A stretch of DNA of 37,464 nt from the IMG/VR virus record IMGVR_UViG_3300033141_001766, positions 1 to 37,464 of that record. One strand, 5' to 3'. Shown here piece by piece: positions 7,499 through 14,461 of the stretch. Source of the stretch: a virus. Position 1 is the first letter of the stretch, and every line of letters begins with the position of its first letter. Both the position numbers and the translations under genes were made by a program. Under the pieces are notes generated by a model. It did no database searches. It saw only the letters and a list, made by a program, of their open reading frames with translations, and was not told the origin of the DNA.

Positions 7499-10363
7499 AT
7501 GAATAAATTTTCATTTTCTCAAACTTTTAATAATATAAAAACTCCTTTAGTTTCAGGAGACTTTTTTCCTTTTCCAACTGCTGATTCAATAGATATTGAT
7601 AAAACCCTTGGGAAAAAGGGGGTTATCTCAACTCTTTTAAAAAAAGAAAGAAATATAGAAATTAAAATAGGTGAAAAAGTTTTTGGTATCCCTCCAGAAA
7701 AACAAAAAGAATATGGTACTGTTTTTGATTTAGTAGGAATAATTCCAATAGCTGCAACCGCTAAAATCCCAAGTGAAATTTCAAAACTCAAAAAAACAGA
7801 AAATATATTAAAGGGTGAAAAAATCATTCAAAATTTTGCTAAAAAGATTGAATTTATTCCAACAATAAGAAAGGAAAAATTTTTAACAAAAGTTAAAAAT
7901 ACTTTTAATAATTTATATACAATAGTTGTCGATAGATTTAATCCTATTACTCGTTTCGTTAAAGAAGTATCAGATATAGAAAAATTAAAACCAAGTGAAA
8001 ATCCCATTCTTTTAGCAAGACGATATTTAGGAATAAAGGGAATTGCTGAATCAAAATTATTTTATTTTACACATCATCTTGATGAAAGTGGAAATATAGT
8101 TAAAACTGGTGAATCACTAAACGATATTTTGGGAACATTTAAAAAAGATATTAATGATTTAGTAACTTTTATGGTAGCTCAACGGGAAAAAGAACTTTGG
8201 GAACGGGGTATAAAAGAAGGAATAGATTTAAATAAAACAGAAAAGGTTATAAATGCTTTAAAAAATAAATATGGTCGTGGTTTTAAACAAATAGAAAGGG
8301 TATCTGCTAGAATTAGGGATTGGACAAAAAGAGCAATTTTAGATCCTTTAAGAGAAATAGGAGCAATCTCAGAAGATATGTATAGAAAAATAACAGAATC
8401 AAATCAGTTTTATATTCCTTTTCAAAGAGTTATAGATGAGGTAGAAAAAGGAAATATTATTAGTTCTAAATTAAATGTATTTGATCCTACAGCTATTCCA
8501 TTAAAAAAAATTCGTGGCTCAGAAAAAACCATTATTAATCCATTAGAAAGTTTAATTAAATATGTTTATAAAATAACTGATTTTGTAGAAAGGGAAAGGG
8601 TAGCTAAATCTATAGTTAATTTAAGAAATAAATTCCCAGAGCTTCAAGAAGTTATTAAACCTATTAAAAACATAAGACCAGTAGCAATAGAAGAAGGTAG
8701 AACAATATTTAGACCAGGAATTTTAGAACCAGGAAAAAATATCATTACTGTATTTGAAGATGGAAAAAGAAAATTTTATGAAGTACCTGAAGATTTAGCT
8801 AAAACAATGAAGGGAATGAGTTCAGCGGAATTAGCCTTATTGGTTAAATTTTTGGGTTTTCCTACTAGAATCTTAAGGGCTGGAGCTATTTTATCTCCAG
8901 AATTTGCTGTTAGAAATCCTATTAGAGATCAAATGATGGCATTTATTCAATCTAAATATGGTTTTATTCCTGGTTATGATTTTATTAAAGGAATTTTTGA
9001 AACATTTGGTAAAAAAGAATTATTTGGTAAATGGCTAGCTGCAGGAGGAGCACAAGCTACATTAATTGATTTAGATAGAATATCTAATCAAAAAACACTT
9101 CAAACAGTTATTGGAAAGAATATTCTTCAAAAAACAGGGGAATATTTTAAAAATCCTATTGAAGCACTGAGATTTTTAACAGAAGAATCTGAATTAGGAA
9201 CAAGATTAGGAGTATTTAAAAGAGCTATTAAAAAAGTAAACGATTTAGAAGCTGCTATTGAATCAAGGGATGTCACATTGGATTTCTCTAGAATAGGTTC
9301 TCAAACAAGAATAATAAATTCTTTAGTTGCATTCTTTAATGCTGGAATTCAGGGTATTGATAAGTATATAAGATCTTTAAAAGAAAGACCAGTTCAAACA
9401 ACAATTAAAACGATAACTGGGGTAACAATCCCCTCAATTCTAGAATATTTATTACAAAAAGATAATCCAAGATATAAAAATTTACCTTCCTGGAGAAGAA
9501 ATTTATTTTGGAATATTGTTACAGATATTAAAACTCCATTAACACCAGACGGTATGATTATATCAATTCCTAAACCATTCGAAATAGGGGTAATTTTTGG
9601 AACATTACCCGTGAGGTTATTAGAATGGATCGATGAAAATGACCCCGCAGTATTTAATGGATTGAAAAAAGATTTGACCACTTCTTTGTCACCTGGTTTT
9701 ATTCCTACATTTTTATTACCCTGGATTGAAACAAAAACAAATTATTCTTTCTTTAGGGATAGACCAATATTAAGTCAATTTATTAGAGATTTACCCCCAG
9801 AATTACAGGCAGGTACTTTTACTTCCGAAACAGCTAGATTGTTGGGAAAATATTTAAATAAATCTCCAGCTAATATAGAACATATGTTTCTTGGATATAC
9901 AGCAGGATTGGGAAGAATAGCTTTAATGGCAATTGATGAGGTGATTGAAAAAATTGGTATCGTGGAACCACCACCACCCGTAGAAAAAACTGCCGCAGAT
10001 ATTCCTATTTTAAGAGCTTTTATAGCAAGAGAACCGATAGGATTTGATGCAGAAAGAGTAAATCAATTCTTTGATATTTACGAAAAAGCTAAAGAAGCAA
10101 ATAATGGTTATAACTTTTTAATAAAAAGAAAATCCATAGAAGAAGCAAAAGAGTTCTTATTAAAACATGGAGAAGTGTTTTTATATCCTGGTCTTAATGA
10201 AATAGCTCAACAGATATCTGGTTTAAGAAAAGCAATTGAAGAAGTAAGAATGAATAAAGAAATGACTCCTCATCAAAAAAGAGTTTTGATTGATAGTTAT
10301 TTAAAAGCCATTACATTAATGGCTGATCATACAATGACTGTATTAAAAGAATTAAAATTTTAG
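7499..10363 (+). CDS. Large internal virion / ejection protein (LPD38-like)
   Basis: At 954 residues this is the longest protein in the genome. It is mostly helical and charged, with hydrophobic stretches at about residues 75-95 and 440-475. The region of about 440-640, with SAELALLVKFLGFPTRILRAG and then SPEFAVRNPIRDQ, resembles the large polyvalent-protein-associated domain LPD38 of phage internal proteins. In short-tailed phages such proteins sit in the capsid and are injected to help DNA cross the envelope. No peptidoglycan-hydrolase motif is visible in it. The last 4 bases overlap an opposite-strand small gene (10360-10512). Confidence 0.7.
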   Translation: MNKFSFSQTFNNIKTPLVSGDFFPFPTADSIDIDKTLGKKGVISTLLKKERNIEIKIGEKVFGIPPEKQKEYGTVFDLVGIIPIAATAKIPSEISKLKKTENILKGEKIIQNFAKKIEFIPTIRKEKFLTKVKNTFNNLYTIVVDRFNPITRFVKEVSDIEKLKPSENPILLARRYLGIKGIAESKLFYFTHHLDESGNIVKTGESLNDILGTFKKDINDLVTFMVAQREKELWERGIKEGIDLNKTEKVINALKNKYGRGFKQIERVSARIRDWTKRAILDPLREIGAISEDMYRKITESNQFYIPFQRVIDEVEKGNIISSKLNVFDPTAIPLKKIRGSEKTIINPLESLIKYVYKITDFVERERVAKSIVNLRNKFPELQEVIKPIKNIRPVAIEEGRTIFRPGILEPGKNIITVFEDGKRKFYEVPEDLAKTMKGMSSAELALLVKFLGFPTRILRAGAILSPEFAVRNPIRDQMMAFIQSKYGFIPGYDFIKGIFETFGKKELFGKWLAAGGAQATLIDLDRISNQKTLQTVIGKNILQKTGEYFKNPIEALRFLTEESELGTRLGVFKRAIKKVNDLEAAIESRDVTLDFSRIGSQTRIINSLVAFFNAGIQGIDKYIRSLKERPVQTTIKTITGVTIPSILEYLLQKDNPRYKNLPSWRRNLFWNIVTDIKTPLTPDGMIISIPKPFEIGVIFGTLPVRLLEWIDENDPAVFNGLKKDLTTSLSPGFIPTFLLPWIETKTNYSFFRDRPILSQFIRDLPPELQAGTFTSETARLLGKYLNKSPANIEHMFLGYTAGLGRIALMAIDEVIEKIGIVEPPPPVEKTAADIPILRAFIAREPIGFDAERVNQFFDIYEKAKEANNGYNFLIKRKSIEEAKEFLLKHGEVFLYPGLNEIAQQISGLRKAIEEVRMNKEMTPHQKRVLIDSYLKAITLMADHTMTVLKELKF

Positions 10364-10512
10364 TAATCGTAATAATCTTGAGAATAACGATGAGGACCAG
10401 GGATATATTCTGGTTTATTAAAAAATAACCCATAAATAGTTAAAATAAAAGAGATAGATAATATTAAAAAAATAATAAAATGATGAAAGAAATCTTTATT
10501 ATCTTCAGTCAT
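10360..10512 (-). CDS. 50-residue single-pass membrane protein on the opposite strand
   Basis: The only minus-strand gene seen inside the rightward arm. ATG at 10512 and stop at 10360-10362 give 50 residues: an acidic N-terminus, a hydrophobic helix at about residues 12-31 (FIIFLILSISFILTIYGLFF) and a Tyr-rich tail ending DYYDY. It is preceded by TTGACA (10546-10541) and TATAAT (10524-10519) at 16-bp spacing, which puts the predicted first transcribed base on the A of the start codon. It would therefore be translated from a leaderless mRNA, antisense to the late transcript. Possible roles include superinfection exclusion or another membrane function; none can be assigned. Confidence 0.65.
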   Translation of the reverse strand: MTEDNKDFFHHFIIFLILSISFILTIYGLFFNKPEYIPGPHRYSQDYYDY

Positions 10513-10518
10513 ATTAAT

Positions 10519-10546
10519 ATTATATCACATCAGCATTCCTTGTCAA
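10519..10546 (-). promoter_or_regulatory. Consensus sigma70 promoter, TTGACA-16-TATAAT
   Basis: Reading on the minus strand, TTGACA is at 10546-10541 and TATAAT at 10524-10519, 16 bp apart. It is the best promoter in the window and drives the opposite-strand gene 10512-10360. It is placed just upstream of the divergent plus-strand start at 10548. Confidence 0.8.
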
Positions 10547-10547
10547 T

Positions 10548-10757
10548 ATGGAAGGTATAATAACAACACAAAATTTAGTTCAAGCAGGTTCAACTCTAAT
10601 AGCCTTAGTTTTGGTATACGCATATGTAAAATTAAGTAAAACCCATAGCAATCATTTTATGACACTTACACGTGAATTTATAGGAGTAATGAGGGAAAAT
10701 ACAAAAGCATTAACAGAACTTAAAGATACCATTAAATCTTTAAATCATCACAAATGA
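10548..10757 (+). CDS. Small membrane-anchored helical protein
   Basis: A 69-residue protein with one hydrophobic segment at about residues 12-28 (AGSTLIALVLVYAYV) followed by a charged helical tail. This topology is common in phage holin-like or spanin-like accessory proteins, but a real holin candidate lies with the lysis genes at 12899. The ATG at 10548 has no clear Shine-Dalgarno. Its stop overlaps the next gene as ATGA. The function is unknown. Confidence 0.6.
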   Translation: MEGIITTQNLVQAGSTLIALVLVYAYVKLSKTHSNHFMTLTREFIGVMRENTKALTELKDTIKSLNHHK

Positions 10758-10861
10758 ACTTCAAAAGACGCAAAAAAACAAAACACAATAAAAAGAAACA
10801 TAAAAAGAATTTAAAACTTAAAAAGCGTTTAAAAAAGAAACGCAAACATAAACATAAATAG
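10754..10861 (+). CDS. 35-residue Lys/Arg/His-rich basic peptide
   Basis: This starts in an ATGA overlap with the previous gene and ends TAG at 10859-10861, whose bases form part of the AGGAGGG Shine-Dalgarno of the next gene. Nearly every residue is Lys, Arg, His, Asn or Leu. It is too short for routine calling, but the tight coupling on both sides supports it as real. Such composition fits nucleic-acid neutralisation (DNA or RNA binding). No family is recognised. Confidence 0.55.
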   Translation: MNFKRRKKTKHNKKKHKKNLKLKKRLKKKRKHKHK

Positions 10862-10867
10862 GAGGGA

Positions 10868-11626
10868 ATGAAAAAACTTTGTAAAAAAATAGTCGTTGCA
10901 AACGACTTTCAAATACCTTTTCACGATAGAAAGCTGTTAAAGCTCTTTAACAAGTTTTTAAAATACTTTAAACCCAGTTTACTAATCATTAACGGCGACC
11001 TTCTTGATTGCTGGATGATATCAGATTTTGACAAAACCCCTAAAACTGGAATGGATTTCTCGGATGAGTTAAAACTTGGGTATCAGGTTTTAAAAGACTG
11101 GAGACGAATAATGAAAGATAAAGAAATCTGGTATATAGAAGGGAATCACGAATGGCGTTTAAAAAAGTATATAAATCGCATAGCACCAGAATTGTTTGGA
11201 TTATTATCCTTACCAGAATTATTAAAACTCAAAGAATTAAATATTCGTTGGATTGGAACAAATAAACTGGCAAATAAATGGATTGATACTTATGTTAAAA
11301 TTGGGGATATCTATGTGGGTCATTACGATAAAGTGAACAGGCATTCTGGTTATACAGCCAAGAACTTAGTTGATTATAAAGGAGTTTCTTTGATACAAGG
11401 ACATGTTCATCGTGGCGGAGTTCATTATAGAAGAACACTAAATAGTCAACAGATAACAGCAATAGAAAATTTTTGTATGTGTTCACTCAATCCAAATTAT
11501 ATTAGCGAACCTAATTGGCAACAAGGATTTTCAGTTATTTATCTTGAAAGTAAAAAGACATTTGTTTATCCAATCCATATAAAGGATTATGAATTTTACT
11601 GGGCGGATAAAAAGTTTGAAGTGTGA
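10868..11626 (+). CDS. Calcineurin-like metallophosphoesterase
   Basis: A 252-residue enzyme of the metal-dependent phosphoesterase fold. Motifs in order are NDFQIPFHD (12-20), GDLLD (43-47), GNHE (92-95) and GHVH (178-181), matching D-x-H / GDxxD / GNH(D/E) / GHxH. The first motif has Gln where His is usual. A strong AGGAGGG lies 7 bases upstream of the ATG, unlike most genes in this genome. Phage relatives are common but the substrate is generally unknown; cyclic-nucleotide, nucleic-acid or protein phosphate hydrolysis are all possible. The stop lies within the RNA hairpin at 11615-11680. Confidence 0.85.
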   Translation: MKKLCKKIVVANDFQIPFHDRKLLKLFNKFLKYFKPSLLIINGDLLDCWMISDFDKTPKTGMDFSDELKLGYQVLKDWRRIMKDKEIWYIEGNHEWRLKKYINRIAPELFGLLSLPELLKLKELNIRWIGTNKLANKWIDTYVKIGDIYVGHYDKVNRHSGYTAKNLVDYKGVSLIQGHVHRGGVHYRRTLNSQQITAIENFCMCSLNPNYISEPNWQQGFSVIYLESKKTFVYPIHIKDYEFYWADKKFEV

Positions 11627-11680
11627 GAACTGAACCGATTTCATAGAGTGTTAACAACGGTTTAGTTCCTGCACTTCAAA
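11615..11680 (+). promoter_or_regulatory. Two-stem RNA hairpin spanning the stop codon (RNase III-site-like)
   Basis: The outer stem TTTGAAGTG/CACTTCAAA (11615-11623 with 11672-11680) is perfect over 9 bp. A 3x3 internal loop follows, formed by the TGA stop codon and CTG. The inner stem pairs 11627-11637 with 11658-11668 over 11 bp with one G-U, around a 20-nt loop. The next gene's AAGGAGGG follows immediately. The architecture and intercistronic position resemble T7 RNase III processing sites; that role is inferred. Confidence 0.65.
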
Positions 11681-11690
11681 AGGAGGGAAT

Positions 11691-11777
11691 ATGAACAAGA
11701 AAAACATACTGTCTGATATGCTGTTCTATATAATAATATTGCTGTTTCTGTATCTGATAGGAATGCTGCTGGAATGA
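11691..11777 (+). CDS. 28-residue single-pass membrane peptide
   Basis: A strong AAGGAGGG is 5-6 bases upstream of the ATG at 11691. The peptide begins MNKKN and continues as an uninterrupted hydrophobic helix (MLFYIIILLFLYLIGMLL) to the end. Its stop overlaps the next ATG as ATGA. Leucine is encoded mainly by CTG, unlike the TTA-rich neighbours. Likely an inner-membrane micropeptide; the role is unknown. Confidence 0.6.
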   Translation: MNKKNILSDMLFYIIILLFLYLIGMLLE

Positions 11778-11965
11778 AAAAGGAGAAAAAAATGGTAGAA
11801 CTGCGAAAGAATCTAAAGTGTCTGATAGTGATAGTTCGTTGCCATAATCCTAATTGCCGTAATGCAGTTAAGGATGTTATAGAAGTTGAGAAGAGACTGG
11901 TTCGTTTTCGGTGTAGTCATTGTAAAAATATAACCACCCTATATTTTAGAAACAAGAGGGGGTAA
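11774..11965 (+). CDS. Small zinc-ribbon protein
   Basis: A 63-residue basic protein with cysteine pairs CHNPNC (about residues 24-29) and CSHC (about 48-51), forming one zinc ribbon. ATG at 11774 overlaps the preceding stop (ATGA), but the ATG at 11792 has a well-spaced AAAGGAG and may be the true start, giving 57 residues. Leu is often CTG. It precedes a second zinc-ribbon protein by one base, and the two probably act together in nucleic-acid binding or protein-protein contacts. No specific family can be named. Confidence 0.65.
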   Translation: MKKEKKMVELRKNLKCLIVIVRCHNPNCRNAVKDVIEVEKRLVRFRCSHCKNITTLYFRNKRG

Positions 11966-11966
11966 G

Positions 11967-12227
11967 ATGAGAAAAGGAGGAGATGGTAAAATGAAGATAC
12001 GTCATCTGACCACCAGTAGAAATCGTGTTAAGTGTCCTAATTGTGGGAAGTATGCTCTGGGAGTCATAGCTAAGTTTGGAAAGAATCTGTTTTATGGATG
12101 CGATAACTGCGAAGAAGCTTACGGACAAGGAGACCTGCCTAATCTGTGGCTGTGTCCTTTTTGCCAGACGCTTCATAGCAGACGTCCGAAGAAGTGCAGA
12201 TATTGTGGAGGGCGAAGTGACTATTAA
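11967..12227 (+). CDS. Protein with multiple zinc-binding CxxC motifs
   Basis: An 86-residue protein with four CxxC knuckles: CPNC (about 23-26), CDNC (about 45-48), CPFC (about 63-66) and CRYC (about 77-80), enough for two zinc ribbons. The first pair encloses GKYALG, the second QTLHSRRPKK. ATG at 11967 follows GAGGGGG; an alternative ATG at 11991 also has a Shine-Dalgarno (AAAGGAGG). No enzymatic residues are seen. Zinc-ribbon pairs of this size are often transcription or translation accessory proteins in phages, but this is only a class-level guess. Confidence 0.7.
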   Translation: MRKGGDGKMKIRHLTTSRNRVKCPNCGKYALGVIAKFGKNLFYGCDNCEEAYGQGDLPNLWLCPFCQTLHSRRPKKCRYCGGRSDY

Positions 12228-12231
12228 TCTA

Positions 12232-12324
12232 ATGATTCCAGATTTTCTTATACTTCAGTTTGCTGCCCTCGGGTTTTTAATAGTTCTTTTTATAATTCTC
12301 AATGTCTTTTTAGACATTGATTGA
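12232..12324 (+). CDS. 30-residue hydrophobic micropeptide
   Basis: ATG at 12232, four bases after the previous stop, encodes a short peptide that is almost wholly a membrane helix (ILQFAALGFLIVLFIILNVF) ending LDID. It is the second membrane micropeptide of this block (see 11691). It has no strong Shine-Dalgarno. It may contribute to lysis or membrane alteration ahead of the lysis genes, but this is context only. Confidence 0.5.
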   Translation: MIPDFLILQFAALGFLIVLFIILNVFLDID

Positions 12325-12328
12325 TTAC

Positions 12329-12405
12329 GGCGGGGAGGAACACACGCACACCGAATGTAAGCCACATCGGTGAAGCCAGCTCGGCTAGAGAGGTTTCTCC
12401 CCGCC
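12329..12405 (+). ncRNA. GC-rich branched RNA element upstream of the amidase gene
   Basis: GGCGGGGAG (12329-12337) pairs with CTCCCCGCC (12397-12405). Inside lie CACCGA.../...TCGGTG extended by TGT/ACA around an AAGCC loop, and a second small hairpin AGCC/GGCT. The result is a three-way junction in a markedly GC-rich island 12 bases before the amidase ATG. The closing stem is followed by T and CCA, like a tRNA acceptor end, but no T-arm or anticodon arm fits. It is likely a cis-acting leader or processing element. Confidence 0.55.
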
Positions 12406-12417
12406 TCCAGATTTAAT

Positions 12418-12906
12418 ATGAAACCAAAATTTCTTATAATCCATCATTCTGCCAGTTCAAGAGATCGCACAACGCTTAGTGCTATTAATTTTTGGCATAA
12501 ACAAAGAGGTTTTCCTAAATCATCTTTAGGATGGTATATTGGTTACCATTATGTAATAACGGGTAATGGAATGCTTTATCAAACTCGTAAAGAAAATGAA
12601 ATGGGAGCTCATGCTAGAGCTAATGGCATGAATTATAAATCAATCGGAATATGTCTTACGGGTAATTTTGAAATAGAAAAACCATCTACCAAACAACTTA
12701 ATACGCTTAAAAAATTTATTGAAAATCATCCTAATTTAACGGTTTTAGGACACAATCAAATACCTTATCCAACTGCTTGTCCTGGACAAAGACTTTTAGA
12801 GTGGATTAATAATTACAAATCTAATCAAAGCCAATCTTCTAGCAATGACAGGATAAAAAAAATCAAGTCATTATTAGAAGAGGCACTTAAATTATTAAAT
12901 GACTGA
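12418..12906 (+). CDS. N-acetylmuramoyl-L-alanine amidase (Amidase_2/PGRP fold), endolysin
   Basis: A 162-residue zinc amidase that cuts the amide bond between muramic acid and the stem peptide. Residues fitting the T7-lysozyme pattern are His9/His10 (IIHHSAS), Tyr43-His44 (GYHYVI), His112 (LGHNQI) and Cys121 (PTACPGQ). The region about 60-85 has the usual GAHARANG and SIGICLTGNF. The Ser/Asn-rich linker from about residue 133 leads to a short charged helix rather than a known wall-binding domain. ATG at 12418 is chosen because the upstream part of the frame is the RNA element at 12329-12405. It has no signal peptide, so it needs the holin encoded in the 8-bp overlapping next gene. Confidence 0.9.
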   Translation: MKPKFLIIHHSASSRDRTTLSAINFWHKQRGFPKSSLGWYIGYHYVITGNGMLYQTRKENEMGAHARANGMNYKSIGICLTGNFEIEKPSTKQLNTLKKFIENHPNLTVLGHNQIPYPTACPGQRLLEWINNYKSNQSQSSSNDRIKKIKSLLEEALKLLND

Positions 12907-13126
12907 AGTATTTTTATCAGTAGGTTTCGTTGTAGCTTTAACGGAATTGGTTAAAAAGGTAGTTAATCCTCCAAAAAGATTTCTGCCCCTGGTATCAGTT
13001 GCTTGGGGAATTATTGTGGCATATTTATTTATGGATAAATCAGTGTTTAGTTTATTTTCTGGAATTTTACTTGGCTTAAGTGCGTCGGGACTTTATTCTG
13101 GTGCGAAAACAGTTGTGGAAAACTGA
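12899..13126 (+). CDS. Probable holin
   Basis: A 75-residue protein with three hydrophobic stretches (about residues 3-17, 29-46 and 49-67) and a Lys/Pro-rich turn between the first two (KKVVNPPKR). It overlaps the end of the endolysin gene by 8 bases, the classical holin/endolysin arrangement though in reversed order. Size and topology fit phage holins that permeabilise the inner membrane and release the amidase. No family-specific signature is visible, so the call rests on size, topology and neighbours. Confidence 0.75.
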   Translation: MTEVFLSVGFVVALTELVKKVVNPPKRFLPLVSVAWGIIVAYLFMDKSVFSLFSGILLGLSASGLYSGAKTVVEN

Positions 13127-13128
13127 TA

Positions 13129-13157
13129 TTGATTTCGGAAAATACAAGGAGTATAAT
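13129..13157 (+). promoter_or_regulatory. Promoter TTGATT-17-TATAAT before the transglycosylase gene
   Basis: TTGATT (13129-13134) and a perfect TATAAT (13152-13157) are separated by 17 bp. The expected transcription start near 13164 is only four bases before the TTG start codon, giving an almost leaderless mRNA. This resembles the promoter/start arrangement of the minus-strand gene at 10512. Confidence 0.5.
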
Positions 13158-13167
13158 TAGGACATAA

Positions 13168-13890
13168 TTGAATACGCTTAGCACAATTATCCTTTCTGTT
13201 GGGCTTGCGGCTTTAACAGCAGTCGTTCCTCTTTATCAGGATAGCTCTAATTCGCAAGAAATGGGGTCAAATTTGCGAAATAATACCCAATTAGTATATG
13301 AACCTTATCTTTATCAAAACAAGGGCTTAAATCTTGAAAATAAAGAGGACTTAAAAAGCTTAATCAGGCAAGAGGCAGAAAGGTATAATATTGACGCTAA
13401 TCTCGTTTTAGAGATTGTCAGGAGGGAATCTAACTTCAATCCAAAGATATGTAATCAACAATATGGCTGTATAGCAGGACAGGGGCTTTTTATGATAATT
13501 CCATCAACAGAAAAAATGTGTGAAAGACATTTTGGTAGAGAAATGGATATGTTTGATGTTTGGGATAATATAGATTGTGCAATGTGGCTTTTGACTAAAG
13601 GGGATTTAAAAAGCTTAATCAGGCAAGAGGCAGAAAGGTATAATATAGATGCTGACTTGATGATAAGAATTGCTTGGTGTGAAAGTAGAATCCGTATGAT
13701 TGATTCAGGATTAGGTGATTATGGAATCTATCAATTTCGTTTGTCTACTTGGGAGTATTTTACCCGTAAATTTAATTTAACCAATTTTGATATTAACAAT
13801 CCTTTAGATCAAATAGAATTAGCTGCCAGGATTATATCCGAAGGAGGATTACATCATTGGAATTCTTCTCGGTCTTGCTGGCAAAGATAA
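13168..13890 (+). CDS. Exported protein with two tandem lytic-transglycosylase-like (SLT) domains
   Basis: A 240-residue protein with an N-terminal hydrophobic segment (about residues 6-22) acting as signal or anchor. Two SLT-like modules follow, each opening with DLKSLIRQEAERYNID (61-76 and 146-161). Candidate catalytic glutamates are Glu87 (RRESNFNP) and Glu172 (AWCESRIR). The first module continues with GLFMIIPST (like the SLT GLMQIMPST), the second with GIYQFRLSTW. The start is TTG at 13168, since a TAA precedes it in frame. The duplicated openings share 41 identical bases, a recent internal duplication. It may act in lysis or in local wall opening. Confidence 0.8.
   Translation: MNTLSTIILSVGLAALTAVVPLYQDSSNSQEMGSNLRNNTQLVYEPYLYQNKGLNLENKEDLKSLIRQEAERYNIDANLVLEIVRRESNFNPKICNQQYGCIAGQGLFMIIPSTEKMCERHFGREMDMFDVWDNIDCAMWLLTKGDLKSLIRQEAERYNIDADLMIRIAWCESRIRMIDSGLGDYGIYQFRLSTWEYFTRKFNLTNFDINNPLDQIELAARIISEGGLHHWNSSRSCWQR
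13351..13391 (+). repeat. 41-bp direct repeat, copy 1 (SLT module opening)
   Basis: Identical to 13606-13646, 255 bp downstream and in the same frame, so recombination between copies would remove exactly one 85-codon module without a frameshift. Confidence 0.95.
13606..13646 (+). repeat. 41-bp direct repeat, copy 2 (SLT module opening)
   Basis: Identical to 13351-13391. The flanking bases diverge quickly, so only the opening helix of the module has been kept identical. Confidence 0.95.
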
Positions 13891-13985
13891 TGGAGGAAGA
13901 AAATAAGGTTGAAGAGATGGAACAAGAAGTTTCTGAAGAAGTTTCAGAAACCCCAAAAGAAGACGAAAATCCATCTCAAGAATAA
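13890..13985 (+). CDS. 31-residue acidic peptide at the end of the rightward arm
   Basis: ATG at 13890 shares its A with the transglycosylase stop codon (TAATG) and is followed by 31 codons rich in Glu, Ser and Pro. It is the last open frame before the terminator at 14007-14032. The stop-start coupling supports translation, but the peptide is short and matches no known family. Confidence 0.5.
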   Translation: MEEENKVEEMEQEVSEEVSETPKEDENPSQE

Positions 13986-14006
13986 ACCTTTTCAATCCTA
14001 AGTAAG

Positions 14007-14032
14007 AAAAACCACCTAACTAGGTGGTTTTT
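14007..14032. terminator. Bidirectional intrinsic terminator between the converging arms
   Basis: A perfect inverted repeat, AAAAACCACCTA (14007-14018) and TAGGTGGTTTTT (14021-14032), is separated by 2 bases. It gives a stem with an A-run before and a T-run after on both strands. It lies 21 bases beyond the last rightward stop and before the end of the leftward arm. Confidence 0.9.
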
Positions 14033-14040
14033 CTATTCGG

Positions 14041-14225
14041 GGAAAGTTTAGCCCTAATTCTATGCCCTCATTATTAAAAAATAATAAATTGAGCTTAACA
14101 GGGAGGAATTAAAGATCGACGATCCCCTATCCCCATAAGGGGCTTACCAACCCACCATTTTCATTATAGGATCACTCGAATTTGTTTTCGTAGTACCCCT
14201 ATAATTACTAGCGAATAGGTCAGTA
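14041..14225. ncRNA. Structured intergenic island, candidate RNA
   Basis: This non-coding stretch after the terminator is full of inverted repeats: TAATTC/GAATTA (14055-14060 with 14106-14111) enclosing CTCA/TGAG (14067-14070 with 14090-14093); GATCG/CGATC (14114-14124); CCCC-ATAA-GGGG (14131-14142); and ATTATAGG/CCTATAAT (14163-14170 with 14198-14205) enclosing CGAA/TTCG and ACT/AGT. It is less AT-rich than the flanking genes. No ORF with a start is supported. The strand is undetermined; it could form the 3' end of the leftward transcript or an independent RNA. Confidence 0.4.
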
Positions 14226-14269
14226 AAAAGTTAATATAATTTCTTTGGCAATTTTTTATTATTTATTTT

Positions 14270-14461
14270 TTATAATTCTTTTAATAATTTTCTTGTTTTT
14301 ATAATTTTTTTCAATATTTTTTTATAAGTAACTGAAGGATAAGAATATATTTTACCTCTAAACCTACACATTTCCTGATTTATAACTTCAGTACTTGGAT
14401 GAGATAATAATAAATCTCTTAAATCTTTATTTATTTTTATTGGTTTTTGTTTTATATTCAT
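14270..14461 (-). CDS. Small basic protein, last gene of the leftward arm
   Basis: A 63-residue Lys/Ile-rich protein starting at 14461 inside the end of the upstream gene (35-bp overlap). It has no cysteine motif or membrane helix; the C-terminal third (KKILKKIIKTRKLLKEL) is a strongly basic amphipathic helix that could bind nucleic acid. The long overlap argues for caution. No family is recognised. Confidence 0.5.
   Translation of the reverse strand: MNIKQKPIKINKDLRDLLLSHPSTEVINQEMCRFRGKIYSYPSVTYKKILKKIIKTRKLLKEL

Noticed and set aside
12076-12324. 82-codon frame over the zinc-ribbon gene
   Set aside because: It is out of frame with the cysteine-rich protein that uses the same bases. Only its end, from the ATG at 12232, is kept as a micropeptide.
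12329-12409. tRNA gene
   Set aside because: Acceptor-like stem plus T-CCA is present, but there is no T-arm (no TTC-type loop before the 3' acceptor strand) and no anticodon arm. No other stretch of the window has a GTTCGA-type T-loop in the right setting.
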